From NCBI GenBank assembly GCA_046341775.1, contig JBKDQQ010000084.1:1-64000 (forward strand): DNA of 64,000 bases. The letters are read 5' to 3'. Under the pieces are notes generated by a model, which worked only from the letters and a program-made list of their open reading frames with translations, searched no databases and had not been told where the DNA came from. Source of the stretch: SXXH01 sp041165735. Its GTDB lineage: Bacteria; Planctomycetota; UBA1135; GCA-002686595. Of this stretch, positions 45,090-57,395 are shown one piece after another. Numbering within the stretch: the first letter of the stretch is position 1; each line of letters opens with the position of its first letter. Position numbers and translations under genes: made by a program.

Positions 45090-45878
45090 ATGAAGTTCCT
45101 GCGCCGCGGCTTGTCGCACCTCGTGGGAGCGCTGGCGGATCTGCCCTTGCCGCGACCACTGCGTGGCCCGGTGCATCGCGCCTTCGCCGCCTACGCGGGC
45201 GCGGACTTGGACGAGGTCGATCTGCCGCTCGTCGAGTACCCTTCGCTCGGCGCCTTCTTCGTGCGTCGCTTGAAGCCGGGCGCCCGCGTCCTGCCTGCGG
45301 ATCCGCGCGCGCTCGCTTCGCCGGTGGACGGCCGCGTCCAAGCCCTGCACGTCGCCTCGGCGGGCCTGACCTTGCAAGCCAAGGGACGCAGCTATCGCCT
45401 CGGGGACTTGCTGGGGCCGCTCGGCGCAGGCGCCGACTTGGAGGGCGCCGACTGCCTGACCATCTACCTCTCGCCGCGCGACTACCACCGCATCCACGCG
45501 CCCTTCGCGGCGCGGCTCGAGCGTGCGCACTGGATCGACGGCGAGCGCCACTCCGTCGCGCCGCGCGTCCTGGAGCGGCGCGCGGTGCTGGATGTGAACG
45601 AACGCTGCGTGCTCGAGTTCTCGCTGGCGGGGCGCAGGGCGTGGATGGTGCTGGTCGGCGCGCTCAACGTGGGCCGCATGAAGGTCGTCGGCGTGGCGCA
45701 GGACCATGCCGCCCCGACCGTGGTCGGACGCGAAATCGCGCGCGGCGAGGAACTCGCGCGCTTCGAGATGGGATCGACCATCGTGCTCGTGCTGCCGCGC
45801 GGGATGGCGCGCTGCTCGAACGGACTGCGGCAGGGCGATGTGGTGCGGCTGCACCAGTCGCTGGGGACTCTGTCGTGA
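45090..45878 (+). CDS. psd: Phosphatidylserine decarboxylase
   Basis: 262 residues, slightly shorter than E. coli Psd (322). It converts phosphatidylserine to phosphatidylethanolamine in the inner membrane. The proenzyme self-cleaves to form a pyruvoyl group at the Ser of FEMGSTIV (GST motif near residue 230). Other family motifs: YPSLGAFFVRRLKPG, ASPVDGRV, CLTIYLSPRDYHRIHAP. All are intact, so it should be active. pssA is not in the window. A -10-like TAGATA is 10 nt before the ATG, suggesting a very short leader. It overlaps the next gene by 4 nt (GTGA). Confidence 0.94.
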   Translation: MKFLRRGLSHLVGALADLPLPRPLRGPVHRAFAAYAGADLDEVDLPLVEYPSLGAFFVRRLKPGARVLPADPRALASPVDGRVQALHVASAGLTLQAKGRSYRLGDLLGPLGAGADLEGADCLTIYLSPRDYHRIHAPFAARLERAHWIDGERHSVAPRVLERRAVLDVNERCVLEFSLAGRRAWMVLVGALNVGRMKVVGVAQDHAAPTVVGREIARGEELARFEMGSTIVLVLPRGMARCSNGLRQGDVVRLHQSLGTLS

Positions 45879-46510
45879 ACTCCGACTCCCCGCGTCCTGC
45901 TCCGAGCGAGTCGCGCTTGGCGGACCGGGAAGTGCGCCTGCTGCGCTTGTTCGCCTGCGCCGTGCTGGGCCGTTGGGACGATCTGGCGCATGCGCGGCGG
46001 TCGGCCCCGCCCGGCGAACCCGACCGCGCCTGGCGCGAAACGCTGCTCATGGTGCACGTCTACGCCGGCGCCCCACGCGCCGTGGAATGCCACGCGGTGC
46101 TCGTCCGCGCCGGTGGCCTCGGCACGCTCGATCCCGAGGAGGTCGAGGGCGAATCCGTCCCGCGCGAACGCGGCGAAGCGCTCTTCGACGCCATCTACGC
46201 GCGGCAGGCGCCGGAGGTGCGCGCGCTCGTGGGCGGATTCCATCCCGACTTCGCGCGCGTCGTCTTCCACGATTGCTACGCGCGCATCCTGGCGCGTCCG
46301 GGACTCGAGGCGCGCCTACGCGAGTTGCTGGCCGTGGTGGCGCTCGCGGCCACGGGCCAGCCGCGCCAATTGGCCTCGCACGCGCGTGGCGCGCTGCGCT
46401 GCGGCGCCACGCCGAGCGAAGTCCGCGCGGCGCTCCTCGCCGTGGCCGACCTGCTCGACGCGGATCGGCTGGCGGAGGCGCAGGCGGTCGTCGCGCTGCA
46501 CGCGCGCTGA
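45875..46510 (+). CDS. Carboxymuconolactone decarboxylase-like protein
   Basis: 211 residues from a GTG overlapping the psd stop, so translation is probably coupled. Two halves resemble the CMD/AhpD helical fold (RAWRETLLMVHVYAGAPRAVECHAVL; LRELLAVVALAATGQPRQLASHARGALRCGATPSEVRAALL, about residues 50-80 and 150-195). The AhpD Cys-X-X-Cys redox pair is absent, so it is unlikely to be a peroxiredoxin partner. Possible roles include a decarboxylase-like or structural protein. Coupling to phosphatidylserine decarboxylase is unusual. Confidence 0.75.
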   Translation: MNSDSPRPAPSESRLADREVRLLRLFACAVLGRWDDLAHARRSAPPGEPDRAWRETLLMVHVYAGAPRAVECHAVLVRAGGLGTLDPEEVEGESVPRERGEALFDAIYARQAPEVRALVGGFHPDFARVVFHDCYARILARPGLEARLRELLAVVALAATGQPRQLASHARGALRCGATPSEVRAALLAVADLLDADRLAEAQAVVALHAR

Positions 46511-46537
46511 GGGCCGCTCGGCGCGCGGCGGCGCGGC

Positions 46538-49500
46538 TCAGCGCGTGCGCGCCTCGAGCAGCAACTCCCGCGCGCGCGCCGGGCGGGTCGACCGCAATTG
46601 CACGGCCTGGCGCGCCGCGCCGGACGGGCGCAACAAGCGATCGACGAGCGCTCGACCGTCGACCTCGAAGCGCACGACGTCGCCCTTGCGAGTCAAATGC
46701 AGCGACAACTCGACCTCGTCGCCCGAGAGTCGCGCCAGCCGCCCTTCGCCCGCGCGCGCCCTGCGCACCAGCGCCGCCAGGTCCTTCTCCTCGGCCGCGT
46801 CCAGCAGCACGCGCGCGGACCGCGCGGCGCGGTCGAAGACGACCAGCGCATGCACGCCCGCGACCGACAGCATCACGAGGTCGAGGGGTTCGCTGGACGC
46901 GGAGGCGAGGCGGATCCGCGCGGTGAGCGGCGCGCGCGCGTCGAGCGGCGGATCGAGCGGCAGCGTCGGACCTGCGACCAGCAGCAGTTCGTCGTCGCGC
47001 AAGGTGCGCGGCGCGCTCCAGCCATCCTTGGCGCGGATCCACGCGCCGGACTCGAGCCACCCGCCGGCGCGTTCGCCGAGCTTGTAGGACAGAAGGACCG
47101 CGCCGTCGGGCCCGAGCCGCACGTCGTCCGCGCCCAGCGCCCCCACGTCGGCGACCTGCGCGTCGTTCGCGGGACGCGCCAAGGCGGCCTTCAACGCCCT
47201 CAACTCCCGGGCCTCCTCGTCACGCAGGTCCGCGCCGCATTCCGCGAGGATGTCGTCGATGCGCGCGGCGAGGCGCGCGGGCTCCACGCCAGCCTTGGCG
47301 TCGCGGCGCACGACGCGCACGCGCTCCTCGGTCGCCGCGCGCAGGGCGCGCAATCCGTCGACGAGTTGGGCGCGGGCCAGCCAGACCAGCGGATCGTCGC
47401 GGTCCGCGGCGCCCGACTCGAGGACGCGCTCCAGCGCGCGCCAGTCGGCTTCCTCGAGATGCAACGCCACGAGCGCCAGCGCGTCCCGCGCGTCCGCCAT
47501 GTCGAGCCCGGCGAGCGCCACCAGGCTCGAGCTGTCGACGAGCGCGCCTTCGGCGTCGGCTCCTCCGTCGCGCAGGCGCAAGGGCCACGGCGCCGCGCCG
47601 CTGGAGACGACGAGGCCGAAAGGCCTGGCCCAGTCGGCCACGGCTTCGCGCGCGGAATCGCCCCTGTCGGCGGGGTCCGGCGCGGCCCAGCCGGCCCCGA
47701 GGCGCACGATGCCGCGCAGTCGCAGGCTGCCTGCGCTCAGTTCGACCTCGGAGCCCTCGCGCGAGGCGAGTCCCCGCGCGGCGCGCGCCAGCAATCCATG
47801 CAGCAAGCGCATCCGGCGCTCGAGCAGGCGCAAGGCGGGCCGCACCGGAGTCGCCCAAGCCTCTTCGGCGCGCGTGGCGACGAGTTCCGCGGCTCCGAAC
47901 CAATCGCGACGTCCGGCGACGCACAGTTCGTCGCGTTCGCGCAGCAAGCGCGTCCACGCGCGTTCGGCCTCAGAAGCGGGCAGGCTCGTCGCCAAGGCGG
48001 CCAGCCGCGCCGACTCGCGCTCGACGGCCTCGGCCGCGGCGCGCGGGAATCCGTCCGGCTCCTCGCCCGGGAGGAGCGGCCAGCGGGCCATGATCTCGCG
48101 CCACGCATCGCGCAGGCTGGCCTTGGCCTCCAGCGCGTCGCCGGCGCGCAGCCGCGCCTCGATGCGCGCGCCGGCGTCCTCCACGTCGCGCGCGGCGCGC
48201 TGGTCGGCCTCCGTCCAACGCGCGAGGAGCTCCGCGCGCGCCGGCGCCAGCTCGTCGCGCCGGACCGAGGATTCCACCTCCTCGACCGAGCGGGCCGAGG
48301 CGTGGGCAGCGAGGCGCGAGCGCCATCCGGGCCATTCCGCGTCGGCCCGTTCCAAGCGCGCCAGCGCCGCGCGCCACGCTCCGCGACGCAGGTCGTCCTC
48401 GAGGAGCGGGCGCGCTTCGACGCGCCACGCCTCCACGAGCGCGGCGCGCAATCCATCGAGCGCGGCCGCGCGCGACTCCTCGACGCGCCGCCGCCAGCGC
48501 TCCTCGCGCGCGGAGAGGCCGCGCTCCTCCGCCTCGGGCAGGAGGCGCGCACCGCCGACCTTGGCGCGCAAGAGCCGCGGCCACGACTCGGACACGAGGA
48601 GCGCCGCCTCGTCGTGGCGACGCTCCGCCAGCAGCGCTTCGAGCTGCGCGTCGAACTCGCGCGCCAGGCGCCACAGCTCGCCGTCCAACCGATCGGACAA
48701 CGCGGCGCGCGCGCGCGACAGGCGGCGCGCCTGGTCGTCGGGCAGGTATCCGCCGCGCTCCAAGGGCTCGCTGCGAGCGAGCAGCGCGACCACCTCCGGC
48801 AACTCGGCCGCGCCGGCTGCCTCGAGCGCGGACACCAGCGCCTCGCGCGGATCCGAGGCGGGTTCCTCGGCCTCGGGTCCGACGATGCCGCCGCGCGTGA
48901 CGCCCAAGAGCAGCAGCGCGACGCTGCCGCAGAGTCCCGCGGTCCACGCCGCGGTCCAGGCCAGTCGCCGCGGGTCGCGGCGCAGCGGATCCAGTCCTCG
49001 ACGCGAGACGAGCGGAGCGCGGCGCTCGCGCACGCGCTCGAGGTCGGCCAGCAACTCCGCCGGATCGCGGTAGCGACGCGCCCGGTCGCGCACCAGGCAC
49101 TTGCGCAGCACGAGCACGAAGCCGCCCGACAAGCCGTCCGCCAACTCGCCGGGATCGCGCACCTTGTCGTGCAGCACGGCCGAGAGGATCTCGGCCACGC
49201 TCTCGCCGTGGAACGGAGGGCGGCCGCACGCCGCGTGGTACATGGTCGCGCCCAGCGACCACAAGTCGCTCTGCGCGTCGGCGGACCCCGGATCGCGCGC
49301 CTGCTCGGGCGAGATGTAGTGCGGCGTGCCCAAGGTGCCGCCGTGGTTCGTGATGTCGGGATCGTCGTCGGCGTGGGCCAGGCCGAGATCGACGAGGCGC
49401 GCGCGACCGAGCTCGTCGACGAGGATGTTCGAGGGCTTGATGTCGCGGTGGACCACGCCGCGATCCGCCAGGTGCCGCAAGGCCTCGACCAGCGGAATGA

Positions 49501-49903
49501 AGAGTCGCAGCACCTCGCGCTCCGGCAAGCGCTCCGCGGCGAGGATCTTGTGCAGAGGGCGGCCGTCGACGAGCTCCATCGCGTACCACCACGTGCCGTC
49601 GACCTCGCCCATGTCGATCGCGGCCACGATGTTGGGGTGCGCCAGCTTGGCCGTGGCGCGCGCCTCGCGTTGCAGGCGCAAGCGCGCCTTGCCCGTCCCG
49701 CCCAGCTCCTTGCGCAGGATCTTGAGCGCCACGACGCGATCGACGGAGACCTGGCGCGCGCGATAGACGACGCCGGTCGATCCGCTGCCCAAGAGGCCCT
49801 CGATGCGGTAGCCGGGGACCTGCGGCAGCTGCTCCTGCGCCGGCGCGCCTTCGCGCGCGCCGTCCCCCGGCCGGCCGCGCGCGCCTAGTTCTCCTTCAGC
49901 CAT
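46538..49903 (-). CDS. Membrane Ser/Thr protein kinase, receptor-like
   Basis: 1121 residues. The N-terminal Hanks-type kinase domain (about 30-300) is intact: P-loop GSGSTG (40-44), VALKIL with Lys61, HRDIKPSN with Asp154, DLG instead of DFG (172-174) and SPE. One transmembrane segment near 315-337 (WTAAWTAGLCGSVALLLLG) is followed by about 780 residues outside. The external part is helical, Arg/Ala/Glu-rich, with long coiled coils, and ends in a beta-sandwich-like region (RFEVDGRALVDRLLRPSG) reminiscent of the LamG/3-keto-disaccharide-hydrolase (DUF1080) family. The start overlaps the upstream gene by 19 nt. It is downstream of an FHA-domain regulator that could be its phosphoprotein target. 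Confidence 0.93.
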   Translation of the reverse strand: MAEGELGARGRPGDGAREGAPAQEQLPQVPGYRIEGLLGSGSTGVVYRARQVSVDRVVALKILRKELGGTGKARLRLQREARATAKLAHPNIVAAIDMGEVDGTWWYAMELVDGRPLHKILAAERLPEREVLRLFIPLVEALRHLADRGVVHRDIKPSNILVDELGRARLVDLGLAHADDDPDITNHGGTLGTPHYISPEQARDPGSADAQSDLWSLGATMYHAACGRPPFHGESVAEILSAVLHDKVRDPGELADGLSGGFVLVLRKCLVRDRARRYRDPAELLADLERVRERRAPLVSRRGLDPLRRDPRRLAWTAAWTAGLCGSVALLLLGVTRGGIVGPEAEEPASDPREALVSALEAAGAAELPEVVALLARSEPLERGGYLPDDQARRLSRARAALSDRLDGELWRLAREFDAQLEALLAERRHDEAALLVSESWPRLLRAKVGGARLLPEAEERGLSAREERWRRRVEESRAAALDGLRAALVEAWRVEARPLLEDDLRRGAWRAALARLERADAEWPGWRSRLAAHASARSVEEVESSVRRDELAPARAELLARWTEADQRAARDVEDAGARIEARLRAGDALEAKASLRDAWREIMARWPLLPGEEPDGFPRAAAEAVERESARLAALATSLPASEAERAWTRLLRERDELCVAGRRDWFGAAELVATRAEEAWATPVRPALRLLERRMRLLHGLLARAARGLASREGSEVELSAGSLRLRGIVRLGAGWAAPDPADRGDSAREAVADWARPFGLVVSSGAAPWPLRLRDGGADAEGALVDSSSLVALAGLDMADARDALALVALHLEEADWRALERVLESGAADRDDPLVWLARAQLVDGLRALRAATEERVRVVRRDAKAGVEPARLAARIDDILAECGADLRDEEARELRALKAALARPANDAQVADVGALGADDVRLGPDGAVLLSYKLGERAGGWLESGAWIRAKDGWSAPRTLRDDELLLVAGPTLPLDPPLDARAPLTARIRLASASSEPLDLVMLSVAGVHALVVFDRAARSARVLLDAAEEKDLAALVRRARAGEGRLARLSGDEVELSLHLTRKGDVVRFEVDGRALVDRLLRPSGAARQAVQLRSTRPARARELLLEARTR

Positions 49904-51384
49904 GCGCGCCAGGCCTTGTCGGCCTCCTCCAAGGGCAGTCCGCTAGCGGCGCGGAAGGCCTCCTCGTACATGGCGAGTCGCGCGCCCGGCGAGGCGTGCA
50001 CGCGATCGGGCACGGGCGGCGCGTGCTTGCGCAGCACATCGTGGAACCTGCGCAGCGCGCCGTCGCCGCGCGATTCGAGCCATTGCACGATGCCCATCGA
50101 AGCCGCGATCGCCGCGCCGTCGAGCTCGGTGAATTGGAGGCTCGCCAAGGAGTCGAAGCTCGGCAGTTCGTCGAGGCCCGCCACCAAGGCCTCGCGCCAG
50201 CGGCCATCGCGCATCGCCTTCGGGTCGAGCGGCGCGACCTTGGCGCGCGGCTCGGCCTTCGGGCCGACCTTCGTGCCGGTGTCGCGCTTCTTCGCGGGGC
50301 CCTGGGTGCTGGGGCCCGTCGGTTCCTCGAGCTTCTCCCCCCGGCAGAACACCGCGTTGCGTCCGTGCGAACGGAACTCGAGCAGCGCGGCGACGCCTTC
50401 GTCGTACCACGGCGGCAGCAGCCGGCCGTCGTAGCCGAGGCGGTTGGCGAGCAGGTGCCCCCAATGGTGGTGGCAGTGCCCCGCGAGGTCGGAAAGCCCG
50501 CGCTTCCACAAGCGCACCGAGCTCGTGGCGTGCGGATCGCTCCAGAAGAAGCCGTAGCTCTTCGCCACGGCCGCGTCCCAGCCGGGTCCCACGGTCTTGG
50601 TGCGCGCGGCGAAGAGCGGCGTGGTCTTCTGGTACGGCTCGTCGTCGACGAACAAGTAGAACTCCGCGAGCCGCCCGCCGAGCAGCGCCGTGCCGGGCTC
50701 GGCCTTCCAGGTCGCGTCGAACCACGCGCGTCCGCGCACGAGCCCGGCGGCCACCGGCGCGAGATCCCCCGCGGCGGGCTGCGCCCAAAGCGACAACTGG
50801 TCGGTGAGCAGCGAGGCCAGCGGCACGCCGGCGAGCTTCTGCACCTCGGCGCCCGAGTTGCGCGCCAGGGCCTCGGCGCGCGGCAGCCACTTGCCCTCGT
50901 GCTCCTCCAGGCCCTGCTTGCGCTGCGCCTCGGCGAAGGGCATCCATGCGCCCTCGTGCAGCACCTCGCCCTTCTCGAGGTGCGACTTCTCGTCGGGAGT
51001 GACCCACTTGTCCTGCCACTTGACGAGGCCCTTCTTCGCCATCTCCACCGCCATCTCGGCCTCGACGGCGGCGTCGCGCTCGGCCGGCGTCATCCAGCGG
51101 CCCTTGTGCTGCACGTTGCCGATGTGGGCGTTGGCGCCCGCGTGTTGCGCGTCGAGCTCGAGCGTGCGCGCGAGGAGGCGCTTGAAGTCGGCCTTGAGCT
51201 TGCGCTTGTCGCACAAGAGAGCGAGCGCCCACATCTCGTCGGCGGTGCGCGCGGCCTTCTCGCGCTCCTTGATCGTCGGGCCCTTGTCCTGGACGGCACG
51301 CGCGGCGGACTCCTGCGCGGGTCGCGCCGGGGACCCGATCTCGGCGGCCTGCGCCGCCAGCGCCAGCAACATGGTCGCGAGCAT
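49885..51384 (-). CDS. Exported protein with degenerate metallopeptidase motif
   Basis: 499 residues from the second ATG (51384). The first, at 51393, overlaps a -10-like TAGGAT (51392-51397) that would place the transcription start at the second. Signal peptide (MLATMLLALAAQAAEI). The N-terminal part has repeats of the type (E)GKWLPRAEA/GAWMPFAEA/GRWMTPAERD. The C-terminal region has AGHCHHHWGHLLANRLGYD followed by PPWYDEGVA, the layout of peptidase MA/gluzincin families (HExxH then W-x-x-EG-A), but the catalytic Glu of HExxH appears to be His. It is probably a non-catalytic relative. It lies between the sigma-54 activator and the kinase. Confidence 0.8.
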   Translation of the reverse strand: MLATMLLALAAQAAEIGSPARPAQESAARAVQDKGPTIKEREKAARTADEMWALALLCDKRKLKADFKRLLARTLELDAQHAGANAHIGNVQHKGRWMTPAERDAAVEAEMAVEMAKKGLVKWQDKWVTPDEKSHLEKGEVLHEGAWMPFAEAQRKQGLEEHEGKWLPRAEALARNSGAEVQKLAGVPLASLLTDQLSLWAQPAAGDLAPVAAGLVRGRAWFDATWKAEPGTALLGGRLAEFYLFVDDEPYQKTTPLFAARTKTVGPGWDAAVAKSYGFFWSDPHATSSVRLWKRGLSDLAGHCHHHWGHLLANRLGYDGRLLPPWYDEGVAALLEFRSHGRNAVFCRGEKLEEPTGPSTQGPAKKRDTGTKVGPKAEPRAKVAPLDPKAMRDGRWREALVAGLDELPSFDSLASLQFTELDGAAIAASMGIVQWLESRGDGALRRFHDVLRKHAPPVPDRVHASPGARLAMYEEAFRAASGLPLEEADKAWRAWLKEN

Positions 51385-51391
51385 GGGCGCC

Positions 51392-51397
51392 ATCCTA
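51392..51397 (-). promoter_or_regulatory. -10-like TAGGAT, 7 nt before ATG
   Basis: TAGGAT on the minus strand followed by GGCGCCC and ATG (51384). A start site at the usual distance would coincide with the ATG. Compare TAGAAT-GGCGCGC-ATG at 57383. Confidence 0.45.
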
Positions 51398-51418
51398 GCC
51401 GAGCGCGGGCCGCGCGGC

Positions 51419-53428
<2,010 letters not shown>

Positions 53429-53560
53429 GGCGCGCGGGACGCCGAGCGCCCTCGCACAGCCCTACCGCGATGTCGCCGTGCGGCAACGCACAATTCCAGA
53501 AAAAACGGCGCAAGTAGTTGCCATCAAATGCTTTGCAGCAGATGAACGAAAGCCACGCCC

Positions 53561-54382
53561 CTACCTGCCGGTGTAGTTCGGCTTGCGCTTTTCGGCGAAG
53601 GCGGCCAAGGCCTCGAGTCGGTCCTGCGTCGGCAGCACGCGTTCGTAGCAGCGCGCCTCGATTTCCAATCCCTCGGGCAACGGAGCCTCGCAACCCTGGT
53701 CGATGGCCGCCTTCGCCGCCCGCACGGCCACCGGGCCGTTGGACGCGATCTGCAGGGCCAACTCGCGCGCCGCGTCGTGGAGGCGCTCGGCGGGCACGAC
53801 GCGGTTCACCAGCCCGATGCGCTCGGCCTCGGCCGCGTCGAGCTTGCGTCCGGTGAGGATCAGGTCCTTGGCGCGCGAGCGGCCCACGAGCCGCGGCAGG
53901 CGCTGCGTGCCACCCGCCCCCGGGATGATGGCGAGCGTCGTCTCGGTCAGGCCCAGTTGCGCGTGGCTGGCGGCGATGCGCAGGTCGCACGCCAGCAGCA
54001 GCTCGGTGCCGCCGCCGAAGGCGAAGCCGTTGATCACGGCGATCGTCGGTTGGGGCAGTGCTTCCACGTCGTCCATCGTGCGTCGGATGTTCTTGACGAA
54101 CAGCGGCACCCGCTCGGCCGGCATGGTCTTGCGCTCCTTCAGGTCGGCGCCGGCGCAGAAGCTCTTGTCGCCCGCGCCCGAGAGGAGGATGGCGCGGATC
54201 GACAGGTCGCCGGCGAGGCTGGCGCACAGCGAGCGCAACCGGCGCAGGGTCGGGAACGACAGGCAGTTCATGACGTCCGGCCGCTCGATGGTCAGCCACA
54301 CGAGGTCGCCCTCGCGACGGCAGCTGACGAGTTCGGGTTGGTCGGGTACGTCGGAGGGGATGTCGTCGTTCCAGGTGCTCAT
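53561..54382 (-). CDS. Enoyl-CoA hydratase/isomerase family protein
   Basis: 273 residues from the ATG before STWNDDIPSDVPDQPELV. Crotonase fold: oxyanion-hole residues in KSFCAGADLKERK and FGGGTELLLACDLRIA, and LTETTLAIIPGAGGTQRLPRLVG, whose Glu matches the second catalytic Glu of enoyl-CoA hydratases. Both Glu positions are present, so hydratase activity is expected. The sequence resembles the AUH/methylglutaconyl-CoA hydratase branch, suggesting leucine or short-chain acyl-CoA degradation. The acyl-CoA dehydrogenase at 42695 could act in the same route, though the genes are 10 kb apart. A -10-like TACCAT is about 30 nt upstream. Confidence 0.92.
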   Translation of the reverse strand: MSTWNDDIPSDVPDQPELVSCRREGDLVWLTIERPDVMNCLSFPTLRRLRSLCASLAGDLSIRAILLSGAGDKSFCAGADLKERKTMPAERVPLFVKNIRRTMDDVEALPQPTIAVINGFAFGGGTELLLACDLRIAASHAQLGLTETTLAIIPGAGGTQRLPRLVGRSRAKDLILTGRKLDAAEAERIGLVNRVVPAERLHDAARELALQIASNGPVAVRAAKAAIDQGCEAPLPEGLEIEARCYERVLPTQDRLEALAAFAEKRKPNYTGR

Positions 54383-54673
54383 GGGGTGCGGGCGCTTGCG
54401 CGGGGCTGCATGGTAGCCGCGGAGGCGCGGGCCAAGAGCTCCGGCACGGCCGCGGCCCCGCGCACCCCCCGGCCTCCGCAGCCGAGGCTTCAGAATGGGC
54501 GTTCCAAGCCCCTGCGGCCGCGACCCTTGCCTGCGCCCCCTCGCGCGCCGACCACGCGGCATCTACCCTGTTCGGACCTCGCAGTCCGCCCTTGGGGGTC
54601 GCCCCGAGCGCACGGCGAGGCCACCGCAGAGTCCGGCGCCAGCACCACTCAGCCCGCCGACACGCCCCTCCAC

Positions 54674-55959
<1,286 letters not shown>

Positions 55960-55963
<4 letters not shown>

Positions 55964-57273
55964 ACGTCCCCGGCGACCTCGCGGGGCTCGACGTCGACGA
56001 GCTCGCGCCGCAGACCTTCTCGGTCGAGGACGAGAACCCGTTCGCGACGATGATGGCGGGCTTCGACGAAGCCGCCGACCGCATCGGCCTGGACCCCGAC
56101 GTCTACACCATGCTGCGCAACCCCGACCGCGAGATCCGCGTGTCGCTGCCGACGCAGCTCGACGACGGGCGCCTCGCCGTGTTCGACGGCTGGCGCGTGC
56201 AGCACAACGCGGGCCTCGGGCCGTACTTCGGCCCGCTGCGCCTGCAGCGTTCCTTGCGCGTCGAGGAGCTGCGCGCCATCGCCGGGTGGATGACCTGGAA
56301 GTGCGCCGTGCTCAACATCCCCTTCGGCGGCGCCGCCGGCGGCATCCGCATCTCGCCGGGGCGCCACACGCGCGGCGAGGTCGAGCGCGTCGTGCGCCGC
56401 TACGTCGCCAGCATGATGGCCGACATCGGCCCCGACCGCGACGTGTTCAGCTCGGACGTGGCGACCGACGAGCAGATCATGGCGTGGATCATGGACACGG
56501 TGTCGATGCACGAGCGCGCCACGCAGAACGCGGTGGTGTGCGGCAAGCCCTTGGCCTTGGGCGGGTCCTTCGGGCACGCGAGCTCCGTGGCGGAGGGCAT
56601 CCGCACGCTGTTGCGCCCCGCGCTCGCCTTCGCGGGCATCTCGCGCTCGCCGGCACGCGTGATCATCCAGGGCGCGGGCATGCGCGGCGGCAACCTCGCC
56701 TCGCTCCTCGCGCAGGATGGCCACGTCGTCGTCGGATTGTCCGACGTGCACGGCGCGCTCCACAACCCCGACGGCCTCGACGTGCCCGCCTTGCTGCGCC
56801 ACCGCGCCGAGCACGGCTCGCTGCGCGGAGCCGAAGGCGACTTCGAACGCATCACCAACGAGGAGATGCTCGTGAAGGAGTGCGAGGTGCTCATCCCCTG
56901 CGCCGCGGCCGGCACGATCCACCTGCGGATCGCGCGCCAGCTCCAGGCGGGCATGATCATCGAAGGCGCGCACGGCGCGGTCAGTTCGCGCGCCGACCGC
57001 ATCCTCGCGGAGCGCAGGATCCGCGTGGTGCCCGACATCCTCGCCACCGGCGGTGGAGCCGTCGTCAACTACTTCGAATGGGTGCAGAACCGCCGCGGCT
57101 TCAATTGGGACCAGAAGACGGTCCATGACCGGCTCGTCGGCGTGATGGACGAGGCGTGGAAGGAAGTCTGCGCCTTGGCCGCGGAGCAGAACTGCCGTCT
57201 GCGCATGGCGGCGCAGATGCTGGCCGTGCGTCGCGTCAGCAACGCCGACCGACTGCGCGGCGTGTACGCCTGA
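55960..57273 (+). CDS. Glutamate dehydrogenase paralogue, lacking catalytic lysines
   Basis: 437 residues from GTG, whose GTGA overlaps the gdhA stop, so the two subunits are probably made together. It aligns along its whole length with the preceding protein (PDRE(I/M), MTWKCAV, GPDRDV). Two of three key Lys are gone: PCKGG has become PYFGP (Phe90) and GGGKGG is GGAAGG (Ala126). The Lys of MTWKCAV and the Asp of SSDVATDEQ remain. The nucleotide motif is VIIQGAGMRGG, with Met-Arg replacing Asn-Val. A catalytically dead but intact subunit is the best reading; in Thermus, GDH has a regulatory and a catalytic subunit. A hairpin follows at 57298. Confidence 0.93.
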
Positions 57274-57297
57274 GGCCGGGTCGATCCCGATCGCGAC

Positions 57298-57327
57298 GCG
57301 AGGCGCGGGGCTTGCCCCGCGCCTCGC
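57298..57327 (+). terminator. Terminator-like hairpin after the gdh pair
   Basis: A perfect 13-bp stem GCGAGGCGCGGGG with CCCCGCGCCTCGC closed by CTTG, starting 25 nt after the second gdh stop. No U-tract. Confidence 0.7.
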
Positions 57328-57382
57328 ATGCTTGGAGGGCGTCGTCCCCGGCGACCGCGCCCCGACCGCGCCCCGACCGCGC

Positions 57383-57388
57383 TAGAAT
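57383..57388 (+). promoter_or_regulatory. -10-like TAGAAT, 7 nt before ATG
   Basis: TAGAAT followed by GGCGCGC and then ATG at 57396. The first in-frame ATG (57387) overlaps the hexamer, so the second is the probable start and the mRNA would be leaderless. Confidence 0.45.
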
Positions 57389-57395
57389 GGCGCGC

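Noticed and set aside
53511..53524. Sigma-54 promoter near the activator gene
   Set aside because: TGGCA-N5-TTGC on the minus strand; the GG to GC spacing is 9 rather than the strict 10.
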